Assembly (NCBI GenBank): GCA_020721445.1
Contig: DYMU01000007.1
Coordinates: 89,565 to 153,564, forward strand
Length of the DNA: 64,000 bases
Reading direction: 5' to 3'
From: Gemmobacter nectariphilus
GTDB taxonomy: Bacteria > Pseudomonadota > Alphaproteobacteria > Rhodobacterales > Rhodobacteraceae
Shown here: positions 52,167 to 60,418 of the stretch, one piece after another
How the letters are laid out: the number at the start of each line of letters is the position of its first letter
Numbering within the stretch: the stretch's first letter is position 1
Notes under the pieces: generated by a model
What the model saw: the letters and a program-made list of their open reading frames with translations, nothing else
What the model was told of the DNA's origin: nothing
Database searches by the model: none
Program-made: the position numbers and the translations under genes

Positions 52167-53534
52167 TCACGCTTTGGCCATCTCTGGCGTCCAGCCACGG
52201 GTCTTGCCCGGATTCATCAAGCCATGCGGATCGGCCTCGCGCTTGAAGTCGATCTGCGTGGTGTCGATTGCCTTCATGCCGCCGTCTTCAATGGTCACGG
52301 CATGCGGGTCATAGATGGTGCAGCCGTCCAACTGCTCCATTTCGGCGATGATCTGATACATGCGCGCGCGGGTGGTCCAGCGCACAAGGGGCAGGGCAAA
52401 GATCTGCACCTCGCCGCCCAGCCGCGCCATTTCGTGGTGCATCAGCACCTCGTTGCCATAGCGGGCGATTTGGCGCATCACCAAGGCGGGGTCGAACGGG
52501 GCCGGATAGGCCACCTGCAAATAGGTCCAGACCCCCGGTTGATGCTTCAGCGCCTGCAACGTGGTGTGGTTCCAGCCACATTCCCATGCGGCGGGCAGCT
52601 TTTGCGCCTCCAGCTCGTGCAGGGTGCCAGACAGGCTGACGGTGCCGCCCATGGCCGCCACGCGGGCGCGGAAATCACCCATCGCCTCGGGCGCGATCAT
52701 CGAAAACACCGCGTCCTTGTCGGGCGGGAAATACCCCGCCAACCGCTTGTAGAACGGCGCAAACCGCCCTTCGACCACCGTCATCAGATAGGCATCCAGA
52801 CCCTCTTCCTGCGCAGCCGCCGCAAAGCGCAGCGCGGTGTCATAGCCATCAAACAGCGCCGCCGTATGCACCCAGTCGGTCGCCGGAACCAAGGCATAAT
52901 CCATCGCGGTGATGATGCCGTTGGTGCCATAGGCATGCTGCACCTTCATGATGTCAGCCCCGCGCAATTCGATCACCCGCGGCTCTTCCTCGACCGTCAC
53001 CATCCGCAGCCATGTGATGTTTTCCCCATCGCGCAGCATGCCGTTGCGCAGCGACCCGATGCCGCCCGACCCGCCTGACACAAAGCCGCCCATCGTGGCG
53101 AACCGCTTGGTCGACGGGAACATCGACAGCATCTGCCCGGTTTCACCCACCGCCGTTTCCACCCGCTCCATCCGCGCGCCCGCCTCGCAGATCACCCGGC
53201 CGGGGGCGATGTCGATGATGCGGTCCAGCTTGGTCATCTCAACGATGATCCCGCCCTGCATCGGCACACATTGGCCATAGTTTCCGGTGCCCCCACCGCG
53301 AAGTGTCACCGGCAGGCGCAGCCTTGCCGCCGCTGCCGCCACCACCATCACCTCGGCCTCGGTCCGGGGGGTGACGACCAACTGACCCTGACGGTCGTCC
53401 AGCAGGTCTTTCAGAATGGGCGAATACCAGTAGTAATCCTTCGACTTGGCCTCCAGCAGCTTGGCATCGTCGGAACACGGGATATCCCCGATGGCGGCGC
53501 GAAAGGCAGTCAGGGTCTCAACGCTTGCGGTCAT
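52167..53534 (-). CDS. FAD-linked oxidase (PCMH-type)
   Basis: A 455-residue oxidoreductase of the vanillyl-alcohol-oxidase/glycolate-oxidase superfamily. The FAD-binding PCMH domain is at about residues 40-220, with LPVTLRGGGTGNYGQCVPMQ, GGIIVEMTKLDRIIDIAPGR and FATMGGFVSGGSGGIGSLRN. The C-terminal end PHGLMNPGKT is the usual family finish. ATG 53534 gives MTASVETLTAFRAAIGD. It would oxidise a hydroxyl or amine of an intermediate; the substrate is unknown. Confidence 0.9.
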   Translation of the reverse strand: MTASVETLTAFRAAIGDIPCSDDAKLLEAKSKDYYWYSPILKDLLDDRQGQLVVTPRTEAEVMVVAAAAARLRLPVTLRGGGTGNYGQCVPMQGGIIVEMTKLDRIIDIAPGRVICEAGARMERVETAVGETGQMLSMFPSTKRFATMGGFVSGGSGGIGSLRNGMLRDGENITWLRMVTVEEEPRVIELRGADIMKVQHAYGTNGIITAMDYALVPATDWVHTAALFDGYDTALRFAAAAQEEGLDAYLMTVVEGRFAPFYKRLAGYFPPDKDAVFSMIAPEAMGDFRARVAAMGGTVSLSGTLHELEAQKLPAAWECGWNHTTLQALKHQPGVWTYLQVAYPAPFDPALVMRQIARYGNEVLMHHEMARLGGEVQIFALPLVRWTTRARMYQIIAEMEQLDGCTIYDPHAVTIEDGGMKAIDTTQIDFKREADPHGLMNPGKTRGWTPEMAKA

Positions 53535-54697
53535 GCGGCGTGTCCTTGCAAATGGGCGGCCCCGGCGCGAAATACGTGGCGCGGGGTGCGGGGGGAAGAC
53601 AGGGCCTCGGTCCAGTCGGCCCCTTCGATCAGGATGAAATCGGCAGGCGCGCCCACGGCCAAGCGCGGCACCGGCAGACCCATCGCCTGCGCGGGGGCCG
53701 TGGTGATGGCGTCCAGCCAATCGTCGGGCGACAGATGCAAGGTCAGGCAGGCCAGACGCAGCACCTCGACCGGGTCATGGCTGCCGTAAGGATAGAACGC
53801 GTCTCGCACATTGTCGGCGCCAAACAGCACCGGCACGCCTGCCGCGCGCAATTCCTGCGCCGGGGCAAGGCCACGCAGCCGCGGGCTGCGACCGGCGGTC
53901 ATGTCCTGCAAATGCAGGTTGGTGGTCGGCAGAATGGTCAACGCAAGGCCGGCCTTCGCGGCAAGATCGATCGCCTGCGCCGCATCGGGCCGGATCGCCA
54001 GCGAACAGGCGTGCCCACACAGCACCCGCCCCGCCATGCCATGCAGCAGCGTCAGCCGCGCGATGTCGTCAAAGCCGGTGGCCTCGGGCTCCAACCCTTC
54101 ATCGACATGGAAATCCAGCCAAAGCCCGTGATCCGCCGCCAGCCGGAACACCCGCGCCAGCTTGGCCGCCAGATCGGCGTTGCGATAGACAAAACAGCCC
54201 AGCACCGCCCCATCGGCGGCCACCCGCGCCGCAATCGCAGGCCCATGGTCGACATCGCCCAGCAGGTCCAGCGACACCAGCGCCGCACGCTGCAACGTCA
54301 CCCGCCCGGCCCAATCGGCGGCGGCCTCGGCCATCACTGACCACGCCAGCGGAACGGCAGGCTCGCCCCAGTCCACATGGCTGCGCAGGGCCGCCACGCC
54401 ATGCGCATATCCCTCGGCCAGACCACGGGTGATGCGGGCGCGCAGATCGGCCTCAGTCCACAGCGCCTTGTCGGACTGCATGGCTTCAATCGCACCAAAC
54501 AGCCCCGGCTTGGCGGCGCGGCAACGATGCGCGGTAAAGCATTTGTCCAGATGCACATGCGGGTCTGTCGCCAGCGGCATCATCACCGCCCGCGCCGGGC
54601 CCGCCACGGGGTCCAGCCGCGCAATCCGCCCGCCCGCGCAGGTGACCGACACCACCGCGCCGTTCAGCCAGACCGCCGAAAGCAGATCACTGGTCAC
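53531..54697 (-). CDS. Amidohydrolase, cytosine-deaminase-like
   Basis: A 388-residue metal-dependent hydrolase. DPHVHLDKCFTA is the HxH metal site with the LDK extension of cytosine deaminases, GVAALRSHVDWGEPAVPLAW follows, DFHVDEGLEPEATGF and GHACSL give further ligands, and FGADNVRDAFYPYGSHDP is the late Asp site. Cytosine deaminase, isocytosine deaminase and related enzymes remove amino groups from cyclic nitrogen compounds. GTG 54697 (MTSDLLSAVWLNG) overlaps the permease stop by 11 bases; ATG 54715 is an alternative. The substrate is not determined. Confidence 0.88.
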   Translation of the reverse strand: MTSDLLSAVWLNGAVVSVTCAGGRIARLDPVAGPARAVMMPLATDPHVHLDKCFTAHRCRAAKPGLFGAIEAMQSDKALWTEADLRARITRGLAEGYAHGVAALRSHVDWGEPAVPLAWSVMAEAAADWAGRVTLQRAALVSLDLLGDVDHGPAIAARVAADGAVLGCFVYRNADLAAKLARVFRLAADHGLWLDFHVDEGLEPEATGFDDIARLTLLHGMAGRVLCGHACSLAIRPDAAQAIDLAAKAGLALTILPTTNLHLQDMTAGRSPRLRGLAPAQELRAAGVPVLFGADNVRDAFYPYGSHDPVEVLRLACLTLHLSPDDWLDAITTAPAQAMGLPVPRLAVGAPADFILIEGADWTEALSSPRTPRHVFRAGAAHLQGHAA

Positions 54698-55544
54698 GCC
54701 GGATCTCGCTTTCATGCCAATGCCCCAGCACCCGGCGCGACGCCCATGTGGTCAGCAAAAAGATCACGATCCCCAGCATCGACACCAGAACCAGCGCCGC
54801 AAACATCCGCGGAATTTCATTGCGGAACGACGATTCAATGATCCGGCTGGCCAGCCCGGTGTTCTGCCCGGCAGCGCCCGCCACAAACTCGGCCACCACC
54901 GCGCCAATCAGGCTTAACCCCCCCGCCACCTTCAGCGCCGCCATGAACGACGGCAGCGCACTGGGGGCCAGCAGGAACCGCAGCCGCTGCCATGGCGTGG
55001 CCCGATACAGCGTGAACAGATCGCGCAGGTTATGGTCGGCGCTGCGCAGCCCGATCACCGTGCCCGACAGGATGGGAAAGAACCCCACGATCCAGGCGCA
55101 GATCAGCAGCGCCGCAAAGGTGCTGTCGACATAGATCAGGATCAACGGCGCAATCGCCACAACGGGCGTCACCTGCAAGATCACCGCAAAGGGAAACAGG
55201 CTCATCTCCACCGCGCGCGACAGCGCAAACACCGCGCCCAACAGCACGCCACCGATGATCGCCAGCGACAGCGACCAGAACGTCAACCGCACGGTAAACC
55301 ACGCCGACCCCATCAGCGATGGCCCGTCGGTCCACAGCGTCTTGGCAATCAGGCTGGGGGCAGGGATCAGGTAGTGCGGGATCTGATAAGCCCAGACCAG
55401 CCATTCCCAAGCGCCAATCGCCGCAAGCAAGGTGGCCACCGGCAAGGCCCAGGTCAGCAGCTTTTCGCGGCTTTCGCGCGCCATGGCCTCGATGTTCATC
55501 GGGGCGGCGTCGTCCACCGGATCAATGGTCGATATGCTCTGCAT
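54687..55544 (-). CDS. ABC transporter permease (SsuC/TauC/ThiX-like)
   Basis: A 285-residue inner-membrane permease with about six helices. The family EAA-type loop is visible near LRDLFTLYRATPWQRLRFLL and APSALPSFMAALKVAGGLSL. This is the class that takes up nitrate, sulfonate, taurine or pyrimidine-type ligands. It overlaps the ATPase gene by 23 bases upstream and the amidohydrolase downstream. Confidence 0.92.
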   Translation of the reverse strand: MQSISTIDPVDDAAPMNIEAMARESREKLLTWALPVATLLAAIGAWEWLVWAYQIPHYLIPAPSLIAKTLWTDGPSLMGSAWFTVRLTFWSLSLAIIGGVLLGAVFALSRAVEMSLFPFAVILQVTPVVAIAPLILIYVDSTFAALLICAWIVGFFPILSGTVIGLRSADHNLRDLFTLYRATPWQRLRFLLAPSALPSFMAALKVAGGLSLIGAVVAEFVAGAAGQNTGLASRIIESSFRNEIPRMFAALVLVSMLGIVIFLLTTWASRRVLGHWHESEIRRDQ

Positions 55545-56298
55545 CCAGTGTCCCTTTCAAACTGTCCGAAATGCGCCGGGCCTCGGCGCTGAAGCCTTGG
55601 GAAATCCGCCATTCTTCACTGCGCGGCCATGGCACGGTCACGGTCAGATCATCCGCCACCCGCCCCGGACGCGCCGCCATCACCACCACGCGGGTGGACA
55701 GATAGACGCTTTCAAACACCGAATGGGTGACAAAGATCACCGTCAGCCCGTGTTCATTGGCCAGCCGCACCACATCATTGTTCAGCTTGCTGCGGGTCAT
55801 CTCGTCCAGCGCGGCAAAGGGTTCGTCCATCAGCAGGATGCGCGGCCGCGTCACCATCGCCCGGGCAATCGACACCCGCATCTTCATGCCGCCCGATAAT
55901 TCGCGCGGATAGGCCCCCGCAAACTTGGTCAGCCCCACCTCGCGGAGCGCTTCGGCCACGCGCGAGGCTGCCCCATCGCGCGACACCCCGGCCAGACGCA
56001 GCGGCAAGAACACGTTGTCCTGCACCGTGGCCCAAGGCATCAGCGTCGGCTCCTGAAACACAAAGCCCAGGTCATGCTCGGTTTTTCCTTTCGCAGGCGC
56101 AATGGTGATGGTCCCCGATGTCACCGGCAACAGCCCGGCAATCATCTTCAGCGCGGTTGACTTTCCACAGCCCGACGGCCCCAGAAAGCTGATGAAATCG
56201 CCCTCGTTGATCGTCAGGCTCATGTCCGACACCGCCAAGGTGCTGGTGCCAAAGCGTTTCGACACCCGGTCCATGCGGATGATCGGATCGCCCTTCAT
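55522..56298 (-). CDS. ABC transporter ATP-binding protein (SsuB/TauB/ThiZ-like)
   Basis: A 258-residue ATPase with Walker A FLGPSGCGKSTALKMIAGLL, ABC signature PRELSGGMKMRVSIARAMV, Walker B ILLMDEPFAALDEMTRSKLN and the switch His VIFVTHSVFESVYLSTRV. It powers the permease and binding protein of the same operon. ATG 56298 (MKGDPIIRMDRVSKRFG) overlaps the creatininase stop by ATGA. Confidence 0.93.
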   Translation of the reverse strand: MKGDPIIRMDRVSKRFGTSTLAVSDMSLTINEGDFISFLGPSGCGKSTALKMIAGLLPVTSGTITIAPAKGKTEHDLGFVFQEPTLMPWATVQDNVFLPLRLAGVSRDGAASRVAEALREVGLTKFAGAYPRELSGGMKMRVSIARAMVTRPRILLMDEPFAALDEMTRSKLNNDVVRLANEHGLTVIFVTHSVFESVYLSTRVVVMAARPGRVADDLTVTVPWPRSEEWRISQGFSAEARRISDSLKGTLDAEHIDH

Positions 56299-57110
56299 GC
56301 AAAGGCATCCGGGTTGGCGCGCGCGTCCAGAAACGACAGCGGCATCCGGTGCACTTCTTCCAGCAAGGTCAATATCTGCCGGGCCGCGTGGTCGATCACC
56401 CGCCGCCCCTTTTCCGCCGTGGCCTGCGTGGCATCCCCCGCAGCCCCGGCGGCGTTGATGTCTTGCATCTGCCACGCCAGCCTCCCGGCAGGGGTCAACC
56501 CCAACAGCCGGTTTTCCGCCGCCAGCCGCGCGTTTTGCGGCACAAAGTTCCGCGCCCGGTCCATCCGCACCAGATCGGGGTGCAGCGCCAGCATCACACT
56601 GGTTTCCAGATCCCCGGCATGAATGCCATGGCGGTCTTCCTCGGGCGAAATCAGCCCTTCGGGCAGGCCCATGGCGAACCAGTTTGCCGCCACCACCAGC
56701 ATCTTGTGCCTGATTCGCAGATCGCGCGCCACGATGTCCATCGGCGCAATCTGCCCGCCGTGGCTGTTCAGGATCACCAGCTTGCGCACCCCCGCCGCCG
56801 CAACACTGTCACCCAGGTCGGACCACATCGCCATCAGCGTGGCCGCCGAAAACGTCAGCGTTCCGGGCCATTGTGAATGCTCGTTCGATTTGCCCACCGG
56901 CATCGTCGGCAAGAACAGCACCGGCAGGTCGGCAGGCAACAGCGGCACCACCGCCGCCACCAGTCCATCGACAATCGCCTGATCCACCGCCAGCGGCAAA
57001 TGCGGCCCGTGTTGTTCCACCGCGCCCACCGGCAACACCGCCACCAACGCGCCGCGCGGCAGGGCGGCAAAATCCTTGGCCGTGTACTGCGCCCAGAACC
57101 GATACATCAT
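56295..57110 (-). CDS. Creatininase family protein
   Basis: A 271-residue metal-dependent amidohydrolase. Family motifs are VAVLPVGAVEQHGPHLPLAV (metal Glu and His), GKSNEHSQWPGTLTFSA, LVILNSHGGQIAPMDIVARD and HAGDLETSVMLALHPDLV with the metal Glu. Members cleave cyclic amides such as creatinine or formamide groups of pyrimidine intermediates. ATG 57110 follows GGGGCGG; 57122 and 57107 are alternatives. It is the first gene of the operon downstream of the RutR-like palindrome. Confidence 0.9.
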   Translation of the reverse strand: MMYRFWAQYTAKDFAALPRGALVAVLPVGAVEQHGPHLPLAVDQAIVDGLVAAVVPLLPADLPVLFLPTMPVGKSNEHSQWPGTLTFSAATLMAMWSDLGDSVAAAGVRKLVILNSHGGQIAPMDIVARDLRIRHKMLVVAANWFAMGLPEGLISPEEDRHGIHAGDLETSVMLALHPDLVRMDRARNFVPQNARLAAENRLLGLTPAGRLAWQMQDINAAGAAGDATQATAEKGRRVIDHAARQILTLLEEVHRMPLSFLDARANPDAFA

Positions 57111-57238
57111 TGACCGCCCCATGCCGAAAGCAACCGGGCCTTTGGGTCAAGCTTGCGCAAATCGGCAGGCGTCAGCGTCATGAACAAACCCCGGTGTGAC
57201 AGGTGGTTCGCCAAAGATGACACTCAGATGAACCATTC

Positions 57239-57260
57239 TGTCAAACCAATTGGTCTGACA
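57239..57260. promoter_or_regulatory. RutR-like operator palindrome
   Basis: A 22-base palindrome with one mismatched pair (two positions), TGTCAAACCA-AT-TGGTCTGACA. Its ACCA-NN-TGGT core is the core of the E. coli RutR site TTGACCA-NN-TGGTCAA. It lies about 130 bases upstream of the creatininase start, the head of an operon that ends with a RutR-like regulator. Confidence 0.65.
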
Positions 57261-57339
57261 TCCGCAGATTGCCCTGCACCGCCCGGATTTCGGTCATTTC
57301 ATCCGAAACCTGCCCATCCAGCGGGCGGCGCACAAAGCG

Positions 57340-58152
57340 CTAGACCGCATCCCAACCGTCAATCGCCGCAATCGCCTGATCCGCCGTTTCAACAAAGCGG
57401 AACAGCGACAGGTCATCGCGGCTGATCGTGCCGGCTTCGGCCAGCGCCTCCCAGTTGATGATCTTTTCCCAGAACGCCTGCCCGAACAGCAAGAACGGCA
57501 CCCGTTTCATCCGCTTGGTCTGGATCAGCGTCAGGCTCTCGAACATCTCGTCCATGGTGCCAAAGCCGCCGGGAAACACGCAGATCGCCTTGGCCCGCAT
57601 CAGGAAATGCATCTTGCGAATGGCGAAGTAATGGAAATTGAAGCACAAATCCGGCGTCACATAGGGGTTGGGGGCCTGTTCATGCGGCAGCACGATGTTC
57701 AGCCCGATCGACTGCCCGCCCGCCTCATGCGCGCCCAGATTGCCGGCCTCCATCACGCCGGGGCCGCCGCCGGTGATGATCACGTTCTCACGGCCATAGC
57801 TTTCCATGCTGCGCTCGGTCATCAGACGCGCAAAGCGCCGCGCCTCGTCATAATAGGGCGACAGCGCCGCAAGGCCGGGCGTGCGCGCGGCATCGGCAGC
57901 GGCGGGAATGCGCGCGCCGCCAAACAGCACGATGGTGGATTCAATCCCGCGCTCGTCCATCACCAGTTGCGGTTTCAGCAACTCCAGCTGCAACCTAACC
58001 GGGCGCAATTCCTCGCGCGTCATGAAATCGGGGTCGGCAAAGGCCAACCGATAGGCCGGCGCGCGGGTCTGCGCCGTGTCGGGGATGCGGTCCGCGGCCT
58101 TGACGTCTTGCAGACTGTCGCGGAACGGGTGGTTGCGGGGTTCGTCTTTCAT
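57340..58152 (-). CDS. LOG family / TIGR00730 Rossmann-fold protein
   Basis: A 270-residue protein with the nucleotide-binding motifs ESTIVLFGGARIP, NVIITGGGPGVMEAGNLGAH and the signature FPGGFGTMDEMFE (PGGxGTxxE). The family includes cytokinin-activating phosphoribohydrolases (LOG) that release free bases from nucleoside monophosphates; the bacterial long form has an N-terminal extension as here. ATG 58152 was chosen; the longer frame overlaps dapD. It diverges from dapD. Confidence 0.9.
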   Translation of the reverse strand: MKDEPRNHPFRDSLQDVKAADRIPDTAQTRAPAYRLAFADPDFMTREELRPVRLQLELLKPQLVMDERGIESTIVLFGGARIPAAADAARTPGLAALSPYYDEARRFARLMTERSMESYGRENVIITGGGPGVMEAGNLGAHEAGGQSIGLNIVLPHEQAPNPYVTPDLCFNFHYFAIRKMHFLMRAKAICVFPGGFGTMDEMFESLTLIQTKRMKRVPFLLFGQAFWEKIINWEALAEAGTISRDDLSLFRFVETADQAIAAIDGWDAV

Positions 58153-58232
58153 GGGGGCTCTTGCATTGCGTGACCTGATCCCAAGCCTTATAGGCAGGGT
58201 GCCACAGGACCAACCGAAAAAGGGGATACCCC

Positions 58233-59072
58233 ATGTCGAACGCCGCCATGCCGAACGCCGCCCTGGAAACCGCCATCGAAGCCGCATGGGAGGCCCGCGA
58301 CAGCATTACCCCCGCCACCAAGGGCGAGGTGCGTGATGCCATCGAGGCCACCCTGACCGCGCTGGACAGCGGAACCCTGCGTGTGGCCGAAAAGCGCGGC
58401 ACCGACTGGCACGTGAACCAATGGGCGAAAAAGGCGGTGCTGCTGTCGTTCCGCCTGACCGACATGCATGAAATTTCCGGCTCCAACGGCGGCGCGAACT
58501 GGTGGGACAAGGTGCCGTCCAAATGGCAGGGCTGGACCGAGGCCGACTGGCGCCATGCGGGCTTTCGCGCGGTTCCCGGCTCTATCGTCCGCCGCTCGGC
58601 CTTTATCGCCAAGGGCGTCGTGCTGATGCCGTCCTTCGTCAACATCGGCGCCTATGTCGATGAAGGCAGCATGGTCGATGGCTGGGCCACGGTCGGGTCC
58701 TGCGCGCAGATCGGCCGCAACGTGCATCTGTCGGGCGGTGTCGGCATCGGTGGCGTGCTGGAACCGATGCAGGCTGGCCCGACGATCATCGAAGACAACT
58801 GCTTCATCGGGGCGCGGTCCGAGGTGGTTGAAGGCTGCATCATCCGCGAAGGCAGCGTCTTGGGCATGGGCGTGTTCATCGGTAAATCGACCAAGATCGT
58901 TGACCGCGAAACCGGCGCGGTGATGTATGGCGAAGTGCCCGCCGGATCGGTCGTGGTGGCAGGCTCGATGCCGTCAAAGAATGGCATCCACCTGTACTGC
59001 GCGGTGATCGTGAAAAAGGTCGATGCGCAGACCCGCGCCAAGACCAGCATCAACGAGCTGTTGCGCGACTAA
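58233..59072 (+). CDS. dapD: 2,3,4,5-tetrahydropyridine-2,6-dicarboxylate N-succinyltransferase
   Basis: A 279-residue left-handed beta-helix enzyme that transfers succinate in the succinylase branch of diaminopimelate and lysine synthesis. [20 protein letters not shown] and [20 protein letters not shown] are diagnostic; hexapeptide repeats include [20 protein letters not shown] and [20 protein letters not shown]. An AGGGGATA ribosome-binding site precedes the ATG. Partner genes of the pathway in the window are dapB and dapE. Confidence 0.96.
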   Translation: MSNAAMPNAALETAIEAAWEARDSITPATKGEVRDAIEATLTALDSGTLRVAEKRGTDWHVNQWAKKAVLLSFRLTDMHEISGSNGGANWWDKVPSKWQGWTEADWRHAGFRAVPGSIVRRSAFIAKGVVLMPSFVNIGAYVDEGSMVDGWATVGSCAQIGRNVHLSGGVGIGGVLEPMQAGPTIIEDNCFIGARSEVVEGCIIREGSVLGMGVFIGKSTKIVDRETGAVMYGEVPAGSVVVAGSMPSKNGIHLYCAVIVKKVDAQTRAKTSINELLRD

Positions 59073-59090
59073 GCCGCAGAAAGGCACACC

Positions 59091-59432
59091 ATGACCGACG
59101 ATCCGGAAAAACCGCAAAAAGCCAGCCGGCAGCAGGTCTATACCCTGCTGGTGCAGGTCGGTCGCAAACCCGGTGACGGCCTGCCCGACAAGGCCACCGG
59201 CGGCGCGCTGATGTGCTATGCCAGCGGCGTCGATGAAGCCGAGGCCGTGCGCGAAACCGTGGCCATCCTGAAACAGGCCGATCTGGCGGTACTAGAGGTG
59301 GAAGGCCACGGCTCGCTGGATGAACAGCGCGCCGAAGGGGCCGAGATCGACCCCGAGGAAGAAGCCCTGATGCAGCGCGCGCTTGCGGAAAACTCGGTCA
59401 TCGTGGCGCAGATGACGGCGCTTTACGACTAG
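59091..59432 (+). CDS. Small conserved protein, function unknown
   Basis: A 113-residue acidic protein starting 18 bases after dapD on the same strand, so very likely co-transcribed. Its predicted fold is mixed alpha/beta (QVYTLLVQVGRKPGDGLPDK, AVRETVAILKQADLAVLEVE). No signal peptide or membrane segment is visible. I do not recognise a family. Its stop codon shares a CTAG with the convergent Hint-domain gene. Confidence 0.75.
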   Translation: MTDDPEKPQKASRQQVYTLLVQVGRKPGDGLPDKATGGALMCYASGVDEAEAVRETVAILKQADLAVLEVEGHGSLDEQRAEGAEIDPEEEALMQRALAENSVIVAQMTALYD

Positions 59433-60415
59433 GCCGCGCCGAACAGGCTGCGCCGCGCCATCAGACTGACCAGTTGCTGCGCCTCATAGGCATGCAGCAC
59501 CGTAAGCGGCGGCTCGGCCAGCGCCCCATGGCTCAGCAGTTTCAACCCGTCGGCCAGCATCAACTCTGGCAGGCCAAGGTCTATCGCCACGCAGTCGATC
59601 GACGCATGCAGGCCATCATTGCGCGCCACACTGCCATTGGCCAGCGACCCGGCCCGCACCAGAACCGCCTCATCGCCAAACATGTATTCGACTTCGGCCC
59701 CGCGCAGCACCAACAGTTGATCGGCCGAAATCAGCACGTCGCTGCCTTGGCCCAGGAACGGCGCGCGCAAGATCACCGGGGCAAAGCTGCCGCGGCTGGG
59801 CAGGCGCAACCGGGTTGTCCGCAGCACGGGTTGCAAGCCGTTGTCGACGGTCAGCACCATGTCGCCGGGTCGCAGCGCACCGGCGGCCACCGGCCCGCGC
59901 GCGGTGTCAATCGGGGTGCGCAGCCCGACCCAGGGTGCGCGTTCCGGCGGCACCGCCCCTTGGGTGACGCCAAACCACAGCACCGACGCATGGCGCAAAG
60001 CCGCGCCATCGCGGCGGCAGATCGCGGCCAGTTCTTGCGGGCTCAGTGCAATCGGCCCGATCCCGGTGGCGCGGCAGTCTTCACCGCTGCCGATGCGGCC
60101 AAAGGTCAGCACCCACCGCCCGCTGCGACGGTTCCAGCCATAGGTGATCCGCGCCGTGTCAGACCCGAACGGCAATGGCCCCGGCAACCGGTGGCGCTTT
60201 ACCATCTGCCCCACGCGGTGCAACACCACCACCCCCGCGACGGGGTCGGCAAACACCGAAAACGTGCGGTTGGTGTCCATGTCCTGATGCCAGTCCAGCA
60301 GCACCGTTGCCTGCGCCAGCGGCAAGGCCAGTTCGCACACGAACAGCGCCTCTTCCAGCGGGCTGATGCCCGTATCGGGCAAGGTCAGGTCAGACAGGGC
60401 CAGCCAGTCGGTCAT
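59429..60415 (-). CDS. Hint-domain protein lacking the catalytic cysteine
   Basis: A 328-residue protein. The N-terminal ~165 residues form a beta-rich domain (for example WHQDMDTNRTFSVFADPVAG). The C-terminal half is a Hint_2 domain: GPVAAGALRPGDMVLTVDNG, LQPVLR and VLISADQLLVLRG. The position of the nucleophilic Cys that begins active Hint modules is Thr here (GLRTPIDTARG), so autoprocessing is unlikely. It begins 3 bases after the larger Hint gene stop and the two form an operon. Confidence 0.8.
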   Translation of the reverse strand: MTDWLALSDLTLPDTGISPLEEALFVCELALPLAQATVLLDWHQDMDTNRTFSVFADPVAGVVVLHRVGQMVKRHRLPGPLPFGSDTARITYGWNRRSGRWVLTFGRIGSGEDCRATGIGPIALSPQELAAICRRDGAALRHASVLWFGVTQGAVPPERAPWVGLRTPIDTARGPVAAGALRPGDMVLTVDNGLQPVLRTTRLRLPSRGSFAPVILRAPFLGQGSDVLISADQLLVLRGAEVEYMFGDEAVLVRAGSLANGSVARNDGLHASIDCVAIDLGLPELMLADGLKLLSHGALAEPPLTVLHAYEAQQLVSLMARRSLFGAA

Positions 60416-60418
60416 GGC

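Noticed and set aside
50910..53078. 722-residue plus-strand open frame
   Set aside because: It is antisense to the NQO1-like, binding-protein and FAD-oxidase genes, which all carry clear family motifs.
57203..57236. TGGTTC ... GAACCA inverted pair near the RutR-like palindrome
   Set aside because: The arms are only six bases with a long spacer and do not resemble the ACCA-NN-TGGT core, so it is not called a second operator.
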